From: an uncultured Intestinimonas sp. | GTDB lineage: Bacteria; Bacillota; Clostridia; Oscillospirales; Oscillospiraceae | Direction: 5' to 3' | DNA: 64,000 nucleotides | Assembly: GCF_944387245.1 (NCBI RefSeq) | Contig: NZ_CALXEE010000003.1 | Span: 1-64,000, forward strand | Shown: positions 35,697-43,715 of the stretch, piece by piece | How the letters are laid out: each line of letters starts with the position of its first letter | Numbering within the stretch: position 1 is the stretch's first letter | Notes under the pieces: model-generated | The model's input: only the letters and a program-made list of their open reading frames with translations | Told to the model about the DNA's origin: nothing | The model's database searches: none | Program-made: the position numbers and the translations under genes

Positions 35697-36284
35697 GTGA
35701 AACTGGATACCGATGTGCGCCATCTGGTGGCCAGAAAAAAGATAGTCTATCCCACCAAGCGCTCTATGAATCTGTACTTCAAAGTAGACCGCACCACCGC
35801 CCCCGCCACTGCGGCGCTGTATATACTGTTTGCGGCGGCGGTGCTGCTCGCACTGGGAAAAATTATGATCTATGACTTCATGATTCAGGAAAGGGAGCTG
35901 GAAAGCCAGGTTCTGGCACTGGAGCAGCGCACCGTCCAGCAGATGCAGCAGCTCAAAAACTATGACCAGGTGCTGGAGGACTACATCCGCTCCATCCCCA
36001 CCCAGCAGGAGCAGGAGCAGGCCGACGTTATGGAGCTGCTGGCCCTCATTGATACCACCATCCGCCCCTCTGCCCGGGTTTCTCAGGTGGCCATTGAGGA
36101 CAATCAGGTGGTCATCTCCTTCTCTGGCGTCACCCTGGCTCAGGCTGCCGACCTGGTGGTGCAGCTGGAGCAGTCTCCCCTGGTGGCCAACACCCAGGTG
36201 GATACCGCCTCCTCCACGGAGGGCAGCGACCAGGTGGAGGTTCACATCTACTTTCAGGTTGCACAGGAGGAATCTGCCCCATGA
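35697..36284 (+). CDS. pilN: PilN-like pilus assembly protein
   Basis: 195 residues, single membrane span near residues 41-60 (AALYILFAAAVLLALGK), then a coiled-coil (QERELESQVLALEQRTVQQM) and a ferredoxin-like domain. Topology and position between pilM and pilO identify it; sequence similarity alone is weak. GTG start at 35697, three bases after the pilM stop. Confidence 0.82.
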   Translation: MKLDTDVRHLVARKKIVYPTKRSMNLYFKVDRTTAPATAALYILFAAAVLLALGKIMIYDFMIQERELESQVLALEQRTVQQMQQLKNYDQVLEDYIRSIPTQQEQEQADVMELLALIDTTIRPSARVSQVAIEDNQVVISFSGVTLAQAADLVVQLEQSPLVANTQVDTASSTEGSDQVEVHIYFQVAQEESAP

Positions 36285-36847
36285 GAAATCTTACGGTTCG
36301 TGAGCGGGTGCTGCTGCTCCTACTGGCCGTTATTGCCGTGATTAGCGGGTATGTCCTACTCTTCTATATGCCCACCACCCAGCGGATTGAGTCCCTCAAC
36401 GCTCAGATCGCTCAGTCTCAGGAGTTGGTCGCTCAGATGGATGCCAGGCTGGCAACCCAGCAGCAGATGGAACGGAAGCTGGAGCAGCTCTCTGCCCAGG
36501 GCGCCCAGGTGCCCTATATGCCAGCCTACGATAACCTCCAGGCTGTCATGGTAGAGCTGAACACCATCCTGGCCGGCTGTCAGGAGTATTCCCTCTCCTT
36601 CCAGAGTGAGCAGGGGGAGGACAACGTGTTCTGCCGCCAGGTGTCCATCCCCTTTACCTGCGGCAGCTATGAGCAAGCCCACGAGATCCTGCAGAAGCTC
36701 CACGACAGTGCTCTGCGGGGCCTTCTGGGGGACATGCAGCTTTCACAGCAGGAAAATGGAACTGTAAAAGTATCTGTAATCATAACATTTTTTGAGTATC
36801 AAACTGCCGGATCGGCTCAAAACCAAGAGGAGGTTGAGCTGCACTGA
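36281..36847 (+). CDS. pilO: PilO-like pilus assembly protein
   Basis: 188 residues. N-terminal membrane span (VLLLLLAVIAVISGYVLLFY), coiled-coil (IESLNAQIAQSQELVAQMDA), then an alpha/beta domain as in PilO. ATGA overlap with pilN. Last recognisable gene of the pilus operon; no PilP or PilQ follows, as expected without an outer membrane. Confidence 0.82.
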   Translation: MRNLTVRERVLLLLLAVIAVISGYVLLFYMPTTQRIESLNAQIAQSQELVAQMDARLATQQQMERKLEQLSAQGAQVPYMPAYDNLQAVMVELNTILAGCQEYSLSFQSEQGEDNVFCRQVSIPFTCGSYEQAHEILQKLHDSALRGLLGDMQLSQQENGTVKVSVIITFFEYQTAGSAQNQEEVELH

Positions 36848-36874
36848 AAATTTTCTCCTTGTACTCCAGCAAAA

Positions 36875-37114
36875 ATGCAGAATTTAATCAGAAGGAGAAC
36901 GGTTGATATTTATATTTACGGAAATGAAACGGGCAAACTGTGCCCACAGTGTGGTTATGACTGCTGGTACGTACGATATATCGAACAGCCAGGCGGAACA
37001 ATATGTTTATGTACCTGTGCTGTGTGTTTACATCATGCAAAGACAGACGCACGAATTGCATCTCAAATCATTCTTGTGGAACGCCCAACAAAAAGTGTGC
37101 GGATTCAGTTATAA
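36875..37114 (+). CDS. Uncertain small cysteine-rich frame
   Basis: 79 codons with KLCPQCGYDCWY and TICLCTCAVCLHH, which resembles a zinc-ribbon. There is no good ribosome site, a competing frame covers 36903-37178, and the region is AT-rich, so this may be a relic. No other gene is seen between pilO and the hairpin at 37183. Confidence 0.2.
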   Translation: MQNLIRRRTVDIYIYGNETGKLCPQCGYDCWYVRYIEQPGGTICLCTCAVCLHHAKTDARIASQIILVERPTKSVRIQL

Positions 37115-37182
37115 ATTGAGGGAACGAATTTTTGGTGTTGATACCTTCGTTGCTCCTCCGGCCTTGGATAGCGTATAATTAA

Positions 37183-37255
37183 GGACCTGTTGACGATGAA
37201 ATATGGGCTGAGAAATCGTATTCTCAGCCCATATTTCATCTTTGTCAACAGGTCC
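37183..37255. repeat. 73-base near-perfect inverted repeat
   Basis: GGACCTGTTGAC and GTCAACAGGTCC form the outer 12-bp stem. TGAAATATGGGCTGAGA and TCTCAGCCCATATTTCA form the inner 17-bp stem around an 8-base loop. It separates convergent pilO and bilS. It may be a terminator for both, or a miniature element; the outer motif resembles the CCTGTCGAC palindrome at 78-104. Confidence 0.8.
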
Positions 37256-37278
37256 CATATTCTACTTTTTTCATAGCC

Positions 37279-37761
37279 TCACATCTGAACGGCGGCGGTA
37301 AGAGCGTCCAGATCGCGCTGATCGGGGTGGGAGAGGGCCTTGTCGAAGTTCTCCAGCATGGCGGTGCGGCGGGGACTTTCCTCCATGGACTCATAGCGGG
37401 CCCGTACGGCGGCCGGCATTTTACCCTGGCACATATAACTGCCCGTCACGGTGACGCCCTGGGGCAGATGTCCCCGGACTGTGGTCAGGATATGTTCAAA
37501 GTACTCGGGCGCACCGCCGAAGCCGGCGGTGCCGAAGAGAAAGACCTTCTGCCCGGTGACCTGGCCCAGAAAGCCGGCCACAGAGGCGTCGCAGTCCCCC
37601 TTGTCGGTCCAGAAGCCCACATAGAGCACATCGGCGGCCAGAGCCTCGGGGGAGGGGGCGCCGCAGTAAAGGCAATCCTCCGCAGGCAGAGCGGCCTGGA
37701 TGGTCAGGGCCAGCTGCTTTGTGTTTCCGGTCTTGCTGCTGTAGACGATGGCATAGGTCAT
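37279..37761 (-). CDS. bilS: Flavodoxin-like protein, probable BilS
   Basis: 160 residues. N-terminal FMN-phosphate loop SSKTGNTKQLA and flavodoxin-type GFWTDKG and LFGTAGFGG segments. It follows the reductase gene with a one-base gap (TGA-C-ATG), with GGAAGA upstream of the ATG at 37761; an upstream start inside bilR is less likely. In bilirubin-reducing gut bacteria a flavodoxin gene (bilS) accompanies bilR and may donate electrons. The assignment rests on this context plus family. Confidence 0.8.
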   Translation of the reverse strand: MTYAIVYSSKTGNTKQLALTIQAALPAEDCLYCGAPSPEALAADVLYVGFWTDKGDCDASVAGFLGQVTGQKVFLFGTAGFGGAPEYFEHILTTVRGHLPQGVTVTGSYMCQGKMPAAVRARYESMEESPRRTAMLENFDKALSHPDQRDLDALTAAVQM

Positions 37762-37762
37762 G

Positions 37763-38869
37763 TCATTTCTTCCTTTCATAGATACAATGGATGCCTTTGT
37801 GGGCCATGAGCCCGCCCAGGCAGGCCTTGTTACAGCGGACGCAGCGGTGAATGGCGCTGGTCTGTCCGCCCATTACCTTGTTGGGCCACTCCGGGTCGGC
37901 GATGAGCTGGCGGCTCATAGCGGCGCAGTCCATGCGCCCGGTCCGGAGCTGCTCTTCGATGAAGTCGGGGTCATTCAGACCGCCCACAGCGCACACCGGC
38001 AGGTCGGTGACCGCCCGGACGGCGTCGCAGAAGGGGAGAAAGCACCCCTGAGCGCTGAAGTAGGGGTGTTTGGCCGGTGGAATGGTGTCGGTGAGGGCGG
38101 AGTGGTCGGCCAGGGCCACATGAAAGCTGGTGACGCCCGCCCGTTCCAGCAGAGGGACAAAGACGGGCAGCTCCGACATCAGAACACCGGCATTGCCGTA
38201 GTGGGGGTCCTCCATGCGGACGGCCAGCTTGTAATCGATGGGCATGTCGGGGAGCCGACGGCGGATGGCAGATACCGCCTCCACGGCAAAACGGGCCCGG
38301 TGGGTGGGGCCGCCGCCGTAGCCGTCGGTCCGGTGGTTGAAAACCGACGAGCTGAAGCTGCCGCACATCCGGTCCCCGTGGACCTGGACCATATCGAAGC
38401 CGATGGCGCGACCCCGGACGGCGGCCTCGCCGAAGGAGGCCGTGATCTTGGCGATCTTGGAGGTGGGCAGCTTGGTGATGTAAGGACCCACCGCCTGGTT
38501 GAGCCGTTCACGAAGGTCATCGGGACTCAGCTTCTTGGTGAGTACGCCGGGGACGCACTTTAAGATGGCCATGAGATCAGAATCGGACTGGTGGAGCTGG
38601 GCGCAGGCCATGCAGCCGTGGCGGTGGGCGGCGTCGACGAGCCGCTTGTAGTGGGCTGTACCCTTTTTAGAGAAGAGGTCGGGGCCAAAACCGTGTTTGC
38701 CCACAGGTACGTCGCCAATGATAATCATGGCGCAGCCTCCGGCAGCGATGGCCTCTAGTTTGGCCACCTGCTCCTCCTCAGAGAGGCCCAGAGTGGTGGG
38801 GGCAAAGATGATCCGGTTTTTTAAGGTCAGTCCGCCGTAGTCGACCGGACTGCTGATGATGTCATACAT
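37763..38869 (-). CDS. bilR: Old-yellow-enzyme reductase, probable bilirubin reductase BilR
   Basis: 368 residues, a single TIM-barrel flavin reductase of the OYE/2,4-dienoyl-CoA reductase family (LKNRIIFAPTTLGL, FNHRTDGYGGGPTHRARFA). Where typical members have an HxAHGYL-type active site this one has VQVHGDRMCGS. Counting from the start, the Asp is residue 166 and the Arg 167, which I recall as the pair described for BilR, the gut enzyme that reduces bilirubin to urobilinogen. The neighbours are a MarR regulator and a flavodoxin, as in bilQRS. It is the short form, without the extra C-terminal FAD domain. Overlaps bilQ by 43 bases. Confidence 0.85.
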   Translation of the reverse strand: MYDIISSPVDYGGLTLKNRIIFAPTTLGLSEEEQVAKLEAIAAGGCAMIIIGDVPVGKHGFGPDLFSKKGTAHYKRLVDAAHRHGCMACAQLHQSDSDLMAILKCVPGVLTKKLSPDDLRERLNQAVGPYITKLPTSKIAKITASFGEAAVRGRAIGFDMVQVHGDRMCGSFSSSVFNHRTDGYGGGPTHRARFAVEAVSAIRRRLPDMPIDYKLAVRMEDPHYGNAGVLMSELPVFVPLLERAGVTSFHVALADHSALTDTIPPAKHPYFSAQGCFLPFCDAVRAVTDLPVCAVGGLNDPDFIEEQLRTGRMDCAAMSRQLIADPEWPNKVMGGQTSAIHRCVRCNKACLGGLMAHKGIHCIYERKK

Positions 38870-39279
38870 GGTTGATCCGCTTCTTTCTGTGCTGCTTTTG
38901 CCAGGAGGGAGAGGAGCTGTGTCCGTTCCTCCGGGGTCAACGGGTCGAGGACTTTTCGGTCCCAGTCAAAAAAAACCTGGTGACTCACGGCAAAGGCCTG
39001 CTGTCCCTTCTCGCTCAGATCCAGCCGGTAGGCCCGTCCGCATTTCTTGCGGGTGAGAAAGCCGTCCTCCACCAGCCGGGTCACAGTGCGCTGGGAGTGC
39101 CCCCAGTCCAGGCCCAAGCCGGCGGTGAGTTCCGCCTGGGTGCAGCCGGGGTGCTTGCCCACGTAGATCACAGTGAAGAGGGAGCCGAAGTGGAGTCCCA
39201 GCTCCTGGAGCCGCCGAGTAGTATAATCGGTGAATTGCCGGTAGAAGACGGTGGAGAAGTAGGCCAATGTTTGGAACAC
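38827..39279 (-). CDS. bilQ: MarR-family regulator, probable BilQ
   Basis: 150 residues. Winged-helix core CTQAELTAGLGLDWGHSQRT, wing VTRLVEDGFLTRKKCGRAYR, flanked by dimerisation helices. It starts with GTG at 39279, eight bases after GGAGG. It is the first gene of the three-gene operon and has two inverted repeats over its own promoter, so it is probably an autoregulated repressor, possibly sensing bilirubin or a product; the ligand is inference. Confidence 0.85.
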   Translation of the reverse strand: MFQTLAYFSTVFYRQFTDYTTRRLQELGLHFGSLFTVIYVGKHPGCTQAELTAGLGLDWGHSQRTVTRLVEDGFLTRKKCGRAYRLDLSEKGQQAFAVSHQVFFDWDRKVLDPLTPEERTQLLSLLAKAAQKEADQPCMTSSAVRSTTAD

Positions 39280-39296
39280 GAGGGAGGTCCTCCTTT

Positions 39297-39340
39297 CTTG
39301 ACTTGGTCAAGTATAAAATAAAAACTTGACTTAGTCAAGT
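39297..39340 (-). promoter_or_regulatory. bilQRS promoter with two MarR-type operators
   Basis: Minus-strand promoter: TTGACT (39333-39338), 17-base spacer, TATACT (39310-39315). Two palindromes sit on it: CTTGAC-TTG-GTCAAG at 39297-39311 and ACTTGAC-TTA-GTCAAGT at 39324-39340, with centres 28 bases apart. One covers the -35, the other abuts the -10. This is a textbook layout for repression by the product of the first gene. Confidence 0.85.
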
Positions 39341-40076
39341 ATAAAAAAGAACTAAAACGCCCCTAGACAGCGGTGGGCTGCCCGGGAGAGAAGAAACTGT
39401 CGGAACAGGTCGTAAAAACGGCAGATCAGCTCCACGTGGCCGCCACAGCAGATGTGCTGGTGGCTGGCAATGGGACTCTTGGTAAAGTGGCCCGTGCCGC
39501 CGGGGAGATGGACCCGAATCTGAGTGCGGCAGAGGTTAGATTTTTCACCTCTGGCCTGCAAGTCGAAGCCACCGGAACCGATGAAGAAGCAGGGAAAACC
39601 TTGCGGAGAAAGGCTGCCTCATCCCAAAAAGCAAGGGACGCTCCCATCCGCGTGCTTTCGGTACAGCGGAGTCGGAGATCGCAGTCAACGCAGGAAAAAA
39701 CTTGTCTATACAGGGCAGGCAACGTATCGTTCTGATGTCTTGGGTCCCCCCTGGCGGATAGAGCGGTTGTCACACGCAATGGCCAATGGATATAAAGTGC
39801 AAAAAAATAATAAAAAAGTGTTGAATTATGGAGTTTTTTGATATTATTTTTAAAGAAAATAGGCAGGGACATTTGTAGATCGCGCCGAAAAGCCAAAGGG
39901 ACGCGTTGTGCAGATTATGGAAAGTAGACAAAATAACCTGTATATACATGTTTAGTATAGCGCATTGACAACGGAGAAGAAGGAGGATTATACTTAGGTA
40001 AAAAGTGCTGGTATTTGGTAGAAGAAGGTCGGGAACGACAAATACTGCGAAAAAAGAAGAGGGGACGGGAAGCGCG
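39341..40076. other. Intergenic region, no confident gene
   Basis: About 735 bases between divergent bilQ and the first phosphorylase. Several short frames exist in the GC-rich left half (39373-39735 plus, 39352-39561 minus), but none has a ribosome site and family motif. The minus frame contains HLPGGTGHFTKSPIASHQH and may be a gene relic. The right half is AT-rich and includes the palindrome TGTATATACA (39939-39948). Confidence 0.4.
39938..39951 (+). promoter_or_regulatory. Candidate GntR operator upstream of the phosphorylase genes
   Basis: CCTGTATATACATG contains the perfect palindrome TGTATATACA, like the sites of HutC/YvoA-type GntR regulators. The first nine bases recur before the transporter genes at 42414-42422 (CCTGTATATGATCC). 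Both flank the gntR gene of the same cluster. Confidence 0.45.
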
Positions 40077-40847
40077 ATGGGAAAGCGGATGCTGCATACA
40101 GGCGTGGCCCAGGGAGAGATCGGACGCTATGTTTTTATCCCCGGCAGCGTGGAGCGTGCCAGGCTCATCTCCGAGTATTTTGACGAACCCCGGCTCCTCT
40201 GTCACAGCCGGGAGTTTCTCACCTATGTGGGAACGCTGGAGGGAGAGCCGGTGGCGGTGACCTCTACCGGCATCGGGGGGCCGTCCATGGCCATCACGGT
40301 GGAGGAGCTCCACGCCTGTGGGGCGGATACCTTCATCCGGGTGGGGTCCTGCGCCTCGGCCTCGCCCAAGTCTGAAATCGGTGACGTCATCATCCCCAGC
40401 GGCGCGGCCCGGATGGAGGGTGTGGGCGAGCACTTTATGCCCATCGAATTCCCCGCCGTACCTGATTACGGTATCTTCCGGCACCTGGAGCGGGCAGCCA
40501 GGGAGAGCGGCTACCCCTACAATACCGGCGTCACCATCACCAAGGATTCCTTCTACACCGAGTCCTCCCCGGAGACCAAGCCGGTGTGTGAGGAGCTTCT
40601 TTATAAGTGGAAGGCCTACGAGAAGGCCGGCGCCACCAACACCAGCATGGAGTGTGCACCCCTCTTTCTCATGGGTGCGGCCCTGGGCCTGCGGACGGCC
40701 TCCATCATGATCTGTGCCACCAACTATAACGCCTATTCCAACGACAGCAAGGACTATCCCAGGGACTGGGAGCGCCGTGCCATTGAGGTGGCGGTGAGCG
40801 GACTGCGGTCCATCATCCGTGACGATCTGGCCGGAGCGGCTCGGTAA
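40077..40847 (+). CDS. Uridine phosphorylase-like nucleoside phosphorylase, copy 1
   Basis: 256 residues. Splits nucleosides with phosphate into base plus ribose-1-phosphate. Family blocks: YVFIPGSVERARLISEYFDE (phosphate-binding loop), VAVTSTGIGGPSMAI, FIRVGSCASASPKSEIGDVI and NTSMECAPLFLMGAA, where SMEC corresponds to the ribose-binding M-E pair. The ATG at 40077 is chosen because upstream codons lack a family-like N-terminus. Paired with a paralogue 14 bases downstream. Confidence 0.88.
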   Translation: MGKRMLHTGVAQGEIGRYVFIPGSVERARLISEYFDEPRLLCHSREFLTYVGTLEGEPVAVTSTGIGGPSMAITVEELHACGADTFIRVGSCASASPKSEIGDVIIPSGAARMEGVGEHFMPIEFPAVPDYGIFRHLERAARESGYPYNTGVTITKDSFYTESSPETKPVCEELLYKWKAYEKAGATNTSMECAPLFLMGAALGLRTASIMICATNYNAYSNDSKDYPRDWERRAIEVAVSGLRSIIRDDLAGAAR

Positions 40848-40861
40848 TCAGGAGGGACGAC

Positions 40862-41635
40862 ATGGCCAAGCGAATGATGCATGTGAGTCTCTGCGCCGGA
40901 GAGGTGGGCGGCTATGTACTCCTGCCGGGCAGTCCCGAGCGGGCGGTCCGACTGTCCGCCTATCTGGAAAACCCCCGGCAAATGGCCTATTTCCGGGAAT
41001 ATCAGACCTTCACCGGCCTTCTGGACGGGGAGCGGGTCTCCATTACTTCCACCGGCATGGGTGGGCCGTCCATGGCCATCGCGGTGGAGGAGCTCCATGA
41101 GTGTGGTGCCCACACCATGATCCGGGTGGGCACCTGCCAATCCACCTCGCCCAAGGCCCACAAGGGAGACTTGGTGCTTCCCAACGGCGCGGTGCGGATG
41201 GAGGGAGTGGCCAACCACTACGCTCCACTGGAATACCCGGCTGTACCGGATATGGAGGTGCTTGCCGCTCTGGAAGCGGCTGTCCGGGCCAGGGGACAGC
41301 GTTATCACGTTGGAGTGAACATTACAAAGGCCTGCTTTTCCACCCAGTTTGCCGCCGCGGGACGGCCCATGGGCTACGAGCTCACCAAGCGCTGGGAGGC
41401 TTACGAGGCGGGCGGCGCGCTGAGTGCCGATATGGGATGCGCGCCGCTCTTTGTTGCGGCGAGCTCCATGGGTGTCCGGGCGGGAGCGGTGCTGGCCGTG
41501 ACCTGCGACCGGGGCGCCTACTCCGACGACTGGGCGGACTGGCCGGAGGAGTGCGAGGCTCTGGTGTGTGAGATGGCCGTGGAGGGCCTGCGGGAGTTGA
41601 TCCGGCAGGACCGGACGGCGCGGGTAGAGCAGTGA
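40862..41635 (+). CDS. Uridine phosphorylase-like nucleoside phosphorylase, copy 2
   Basis: 257 residues, close paralogue of copy 1: YVLLPGSPERAVRLSAYLEN, VSITSTGMGGPSMAIAVEEL, IRVGTCQSTSPKAHKGDLV. Where copy 1 has SMEC this one has ADMGCAPLF, so the usual Glu of the ribose-binding M-E pair is replaced by Gly. That suggests changed substrate use or a non-catalytic partner in a mixed oligomer. GGAGG precedes the ATG at 40862. Confidence 0.87.
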   Translation: MAKRMMHVSLCAGEVGGYVLLPGSPERAVRLSAYLENPRQMAYFREYQTFTGLLDGERVSITSTGMGGPSMAIAVEELHECGAHTMIRVGTCQSTSPKAHKGDLVLPNGAVRMEGVANHYAPLEYPAVPDMEVLAALEAAVRARGQRYHVGVNITKACFSTQFAAAGRPMGYELTKRWEAYEAGGALSADMGCAPLFVAASSMGVRAGAVLAVTCDRGAYSDDWADWPEECEALVCEMAVEGLRELIRQDRTARVEQ

Positions 41636-42402
41636 AAGGGCGCACAGGGGTGCTCCCCCTGGAACAGATCCCGCAGCTCCCCACCCCCTTGCGTACAGAC
41701 ATTCAGCTCTACGTGCAGGTGTACGATGTGCTCTATGCGCTCATCCGCAGCGGTGTGGGAAAGCCGGGTGACCTGATCCCAGGTGAAAACGCTCTGGCCA
41801 CCCACTTCGGCGTCAGCCGGGGCACCATCCGTCAGGCCATCCAGTACCTGGAGGAGGACGGACTGTTGATCCGGCACCAGGGCCGGGGCTCGGAGATCGC
41901 TGAGCGGAACCACCAAAACGGCGGACTACAGAATTTCAATGACATCTGTCGGGCATTCTGCACTACGCCTATCACCGGTACCCGGGTCACATGGACCATC
42001 AGCGGTTCCGGAAGTTGGCTGAGTGAGCAGCTGCGGCTCTCCAAGGGGTCGCTGATGGTGAACTACGATATCATCTATTTCAGCGGGGAGGAGTCCATCG
42101 CCCTCTCCCAGCGCCTGGTGCCGGCCGTGTGGCTGGAGCGCTGCTCGGTGGACCCTGACAGCCGGGAGGAGATGGAGCACTTCGCCGTGGAGCGGGTCCC
42201 GCAGCTGGTGACCAAGGCCAGAGCCGAGCTGCGTATCCAGACCCAGGCCATTCCGGAAATCAGCCGGTCGGAAGAGATCCCTTACTTTTCCGTCAGCGAG
42301 ATCGCCTATGCCGCTGAGGACCAGGCGGTAGGGCATTTTAAGAACTACCTGCGAAGCGACTGCTACCAGCTCTATCTGGGACGCAAGGTGGGCCCCAGAT
42401 AA
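41632..42402 (+). CDS. GntR-family transcriptional regulator
   Basis: 256 residues. N-terminal winged helix (LIPGENALATHFGVSRGTIR, LEEDGLLIRHQGRG) and a C-terminal UTRA-like effector domain ending with YQLYLGRKV. It starts with GTG inside the preceding stop (GTGA), so it is co-translated with the phosphorylases. It probably controls the cluster, with a nucleoside or sugar phosphate as effector; this is inferred from location. Confidence 0.9.
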   Translation: MKGRTGVLPLEQIPQLPTPLRTDIQLYVQVYDVLYALIRSGVGKPGDLIPGENALATHFGVSRGTIRQAIQYLEEDGLLIRHQGRGSEIAERNHQNGGLQNFNDICRAFCTTPITGTRVTWTISGSGSWLSEQLRLSKGSLMVNYDIIYFSGEESIALSQRLVPAVWLERCSVDPDSREEMEHFAVERVPQLVTKARAELRIQTQAIPEISRSEEIPYFSVSEIAYAAEDQAVGHFKNYLRSDCYQLYLGRKVGPR

Positions 42403-42497
42403 GTGTTTTTGACCCTGTATATGATCCGTCCGGCTTTGCTGGGCGGGTGATATAGAATCCGTAGACCCAGACAACAAAAACAACGGAGGAAAAGGAA

Positions 42498-43625
42498 ATG
42501 AAAAAACAACTTGCACTTCTCTTAGCACTGGGCATGAGCGTGAGCCTGCTGGCCGGCTGCGGCTCCTCGAAGACCACCGAGAGCACTCAGCCCACCGGCA
42601 CCGGCAGCGCCGACGCTGCCGGCGACGAGGCCAAGAAGGTCGTCTTTATGGTCAACGGCAGCCTGGGCGACAAGGGCTTCTTCGACTCCTGCCAGGAGGG
42701 CATGGAGCGCCTGGGCAGCGAGTACGGCTGTGAGGTAAAGACCATCGAGATGGGCCGTGACGAGACTGCCTACGAGACCTACTTCCGCGATGTGTCCGAG
42801 CAGGATTGGGATCTCATCGTGGCCGCCACCTGGTCCGTTCAGGAGGTCTTTGAGGAGGTCGCCGCCGATTATCCTGACAACAACTACCTGTTCCTGGACG
42901 GCGAAGTGAGCTCCGACAACATGATCGGCATCACCTTCCCCTCCAATGAGGCTGGCTTCATGGCCGGCTGCCTGGCCGCTCTGAAGCTGAACGCCGGCGA
43001 CGAGAAGATCGATCCCAGCCAGAAGATCGTGGGCTTCGTGGGCTCCATGGACACCACCAACATCAACGACTTCCTGGTGGGCTACATCGACGGCATCAAG
43101 TATATCGACGACTCCATCAAGGTCATTACCTCCTACGTGGGCTCCTTCGAGGATGTGGCCACCTGCCTGGAGATGACCACCCAGCTCTACAACCAGGGCG
43201 CTCAGATCGTCTACGCCCCCGCCTCCCAGAGCATCGTGGGCGCCGTGACCGCCTCCAGCGACTGTGATAAGTACATCATCGGCTGTGACACCGACCTGTA
43301 CAGCGAGATGGTGGAGACCGATCCCAACCTGGTCCGCAACGTGCTTTCCTCCTCTCTGAAGAAGATGGGCGACGCCGTGGTGACCGCCTCCACCAGCCTG
43401 TGGGACGGCACCATGAGCCTGGGCGAGAATTACTCCCTGGGTCTGTCTGAGGGCACCGTGGGCCTGGCTGACAATGACAACTTCCAGGCTCTGACCAGCG
43501 AAGAGATCCGCACCCAGCTGGACGACATCGCCACCAAGGTGGCCAATGGTGAGATCGAGGTCAGCAGTGCCTATACCATGGACACCGCTGCCATCGAGGC
43601 CATGCGCAACGAGATGAAGCCCTAA
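42498..43625 (+). CDS. BMP-family nucleoside-binding lipoprotein
   Basis: 375 residues. Lipoprotein signal MKKQLALLLALGMSVSL ending in the lipobox LAGC, then a Ser/Thr-rich linker. The body has BMP/PnrA motifs: VFMVNGSLGDKGFFDSCQEG and IGITFPSNEAGFMAGCLAAL. This family binds nucleosides outside the cell for ABC import. GGAGGAAAAGG precedes the ATG. The ATPase and two permeases follow. Confidence 0.93.
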   Translation: MKKQLALLLALGMSVSLLAGCGSSKTTESTQPTGTGSADAAGDEAKKVVFMVNGSLGDKGFFDSCQEGMERLGSEYGCEVKTIEMGRDETAYETYFRDVSEQDWDLIVAATWSVQEVFEEVAADYPDNNYLFLDGEVSSDNMIGITFPSNEAGFMAGCLAALKLNAGDEKIDPSQKIVGFVGSMDTTNINDFLVGYIDGIKYIDDSIKVITSYVGSFEDVATCLEMTTQLYNQGAQIVYAPASQSIVGAVTASSDCDKYIIGCDTDLYSEMVETDPNLVRNVLSSSLKKMGDAVVTASTSLWDGTMSLGENYSLGLSEGTVGLADNDNFQALTSEEIRTQLDDIATKVANGEIEVSSAYTMDTAAIEAMRNEMKP

Positions 43626-43639
43626 CAGCATCGCGACCT

Positions 43640-43669
43640 GCAGCGGCGGCGGGATTCCGCCGCCGCTGC
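43640..43669 (+). terminator. Hairpin between the binding-protein and ATPase genes
   Basis: 13-bp perfect stem GCAGCGGCGGCGG/CCGCCGCCGCTGC with a GATT loop, followed by TCCTGTTTTA. Such hairpins after binding-protein genes usually stop most transcripts or protect the upstream message, so that binding protein exceeds membrane subunits. Confidence 0.75.
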
Positions 43670-43715
43670 TCCTGTTTTACAGCACTGTAAGTCTGAAAAA
43701 GCAAAGCAAGGAGGA

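Noticed and set aside
36903..37178. 91-codon plus-strand frame after pilO
   Set aside because: No ribosome site, no recognised motif, and it competes with the cysteine-rich frame at 36875; the region is likely non-coding or decayed.
39352..39735. Short frames in the bilQ-phosphorylase gap
   Set aside because: No ribosome sites and no family pattern; overlapping frames on both strands; at best a gene relic.
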